Shown piece after piece: positions 63,279 through 64,000 of a DNA stretch of 64,000 bases. Position 1 is the stretch's first letter. Every line of letters starts with the position of its first letter. Position numbers and translations under genes: made by a program. The notes beneath the pieces were generated by a model. It worked only from the letters and a program-made list of their open reading frames with translations, searched no databases and had not been told where the DNA came from. The stretch is from Bradyrhizobium diazoefficiens (GTDB taxonomy: Bacteria; Pseudomonadota; Alphaproteobacteria; Rhizobiales; Xanthobacteraceae). The DNA lies in contig NZ_CP067041.1 of the NCBI RefSeq assembly GCF_016599855.1, forward strand, positions 5,766,001-5,830,000, read 5' to 3'.

Positions 63279-63764
63279 TCACGAAAACGGCCGCAACACC
63301 GGCTGATAATCCTTCAGCCGCGCATCGCATCCCGTTTCCCACGGAAATCGGCCGTCGTGGTCCGGCCACACGATCTGGAGGCAGGGAAACGGCCGCGGCA
63401 GCTTTGCATAGAACCAGATCGCCGTACCCAGATAGGTATCGTAGGCCCTGAGCGGCACCTCGACGAAGCAGAGCTTGCGCTCGAGCGGAAGGTCATCGCA
63501 AACGTCGCCGGCGACGTAGCGCCGTCCCGCCGCGGCGCGGTCGCGAACAGCGTTGATGACGGCGCAAGCGTCGTTTGGGTCGAGTCCGAACAAGACGAGC
63601 TCGGCGTGCGCGTAGTTGAGGTAGAGACCGATCGAGAAAACATAGGCCGGGACCTGCGCCTCAGCGGCGATGCCCATCAGATGGCAGCCGTGTTCGCGGA
63701 CGTTGCGGAACAACATCTCGTCGGGAGCCCCGTCCGGCTCGGGCCATACGAAACTGTCGAGCAT
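63279..63764 (-). CDS. DUF4262 family protein
   Basis: 161-residue protein. From ATG 63764: MLDSFVWPEPDGAPDEMLFR, then VREHGCHLMGI, PAYVFSIGLYLNYAHAELVL and FGLDPNDACAVIN, which match DUF4262, a family of unknown function. The C-terminal part (PCLQIVWPDHDGRFPWETGC) is also usual. The upstream in-frame extension to 63878 is rejected for poor resemblance. Adjacent to the VOC gene on the same strand, 123 bp apart. Confidence 0.8.
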   Translation of the reverse strand: MLDSFVWPEPDGAPDEMLFRNVREHGCHLMGIAAEAQVPAYVFSIGLYLNYAHAELVLFGLDPNDACAVINAVRDRAAAGRRYVAGDVCDDLPLERKLCFVEVPLRAYDTYLGTAIWFYAKLPRPFPCLQIVWPDHDGRFPWETGCDARLKDYQPVLRPFS

Positions 63765-63905
63765 GCGCAACTCTCGCGACGGGATGAGTGGATCGGCATC
63801 AGTGTACCCACCTTCCCGTCTCGGGGCTACGGCCAATGCTTCTCCGAATCCATCCGCCGAACGATTGGTGCCGAGCACCCTTCAATCGATCGACCGAGGG
63901 ATTCG

Positions 63906-63935
63906 GGATTGCTTCGCTTCGCTCGCAATGACGAC
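63906..63935. repeat. Partial palindromic repeat (GTCATTGCGAGCG family)
   Basis: GGATTGCTTCGCTTCGCTCG then CAATGACG (minus: CGTCATTGCGAGCGAAGCGA), matching one arm of 50792-50879. Confidence 0.7.
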
Positions 63936-63951
63936 GTTGATGCAGCCTTCT

Positions 63952-64000
63952 CTACCGCATCGTGATCGCGAGTCCGCTCAGATCCGCATTCGCCATCAGA
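63952..64000 (-). CDS. C-terminal end of an unidentified gene (cut by window edge)
   Basis: Minus strand reads ...LMANADLSGLAITMR then a TAG stop at 63954-63952. The frame is open to the right edge and the position, after a repeat that ends a gene gap, suits a 3' end. Product not recognised from 15 residues. Confidence 0.35.
   Translation of the reverse strand, partial: LMANADLSGLAITMR

Overview
The window (about 65% G+C, dense coding, strong antisense open frames) looks like chromosome of a Bradyrhizobium-type alphaproteobacterium. The reasons are the protein styles, the gene order of the division/cell-wall cluster, the thiamine operon layout and at least eight families of palindromic intergenic repeats. 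I saw no phage, plasmid, insertion-sequence, CRISPR or tRNA signal; the region reads as core chromosome with accessory islands of small stress, envelope and lipid genes.

Layout. 1-13241 (minus strand): the dcw cluster read right to left as rsmH, ftsL, ftsI, murE, murF, mraY, murD, ftsW, murG, murC, murB (cut by the left edge). It makes the peptidoglycan precursor from UDP-MurNAc to lipid II and supplies septal synthesis proteins. No mraZ is visible in front of rsmH. 13681-20400: an AmpD-like amidase, an ECF sigma factor with its DGPF-domain partner, RNase P RNA with a terminator, an alpha/beta hydrolase, a DUF983 protein divergent from a MocR-type regulator, and a TSUP permease. 20397-27734: efflux genes (MATE, ABC exporter, EmrB/EmrA pair) with a divergent TetR regulator and a clean palindromic operator.

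28178-32545: envelope and secreted proteins (extensin-like lipoprotein, DUF2147, a large FecR-domain protein) and a small repeat-bearing secreted protein behind a canonical EcfG (general stress) promoter. 32693-38804: a NUDIX hydrolase and a membrane-lipid neighbourhood: phosphatidylserine decarboxylase, a class III aminotransferase with an unusual N-terminal extension, a membrane protein resembling Mpo1, a phospholipid N-methyltransferase and a GT4 glycosyltransferase. A near-consensus Pho box lies exactly between psd and the aminotransferase and covers the psd start codon. I consider this the most interesting signal in the window: it suggests that phosphate starvation could turn on the aminotransferase while turning down PE synthesis.

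39079-50775: an L,D-transpeptidase, a DUF899 protein with a small membrane partner, a one-component regulator, a beta-propeller-like protein, a DUF4403 protein, a complete polyamine-type ABC importer (ATPase, binding protein, two permeases) and an orphan branched-chain-type binding protein. 50953-55539: a PRC-barrel stress protein, a 4-copy heptamer tandem repeat, a low-complexity protein divergent from an OmpR/HK two-component system, a zinc-ribbon protein and a lytic transglycosylase. 55561-60620: a thiamine operon (promoter, TPP riboswitch, thiO-thiS-thiG-thiE-thiC, terminator). 60629-64000: DUF6429, a Mug-type DNA glycosylase with an apparent N-terminal frameshift, an SDR, a VOC protein, DUF4262 and the tail of one more gene.

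All family names come from reading motifs and from memory of the families; no database search was run.
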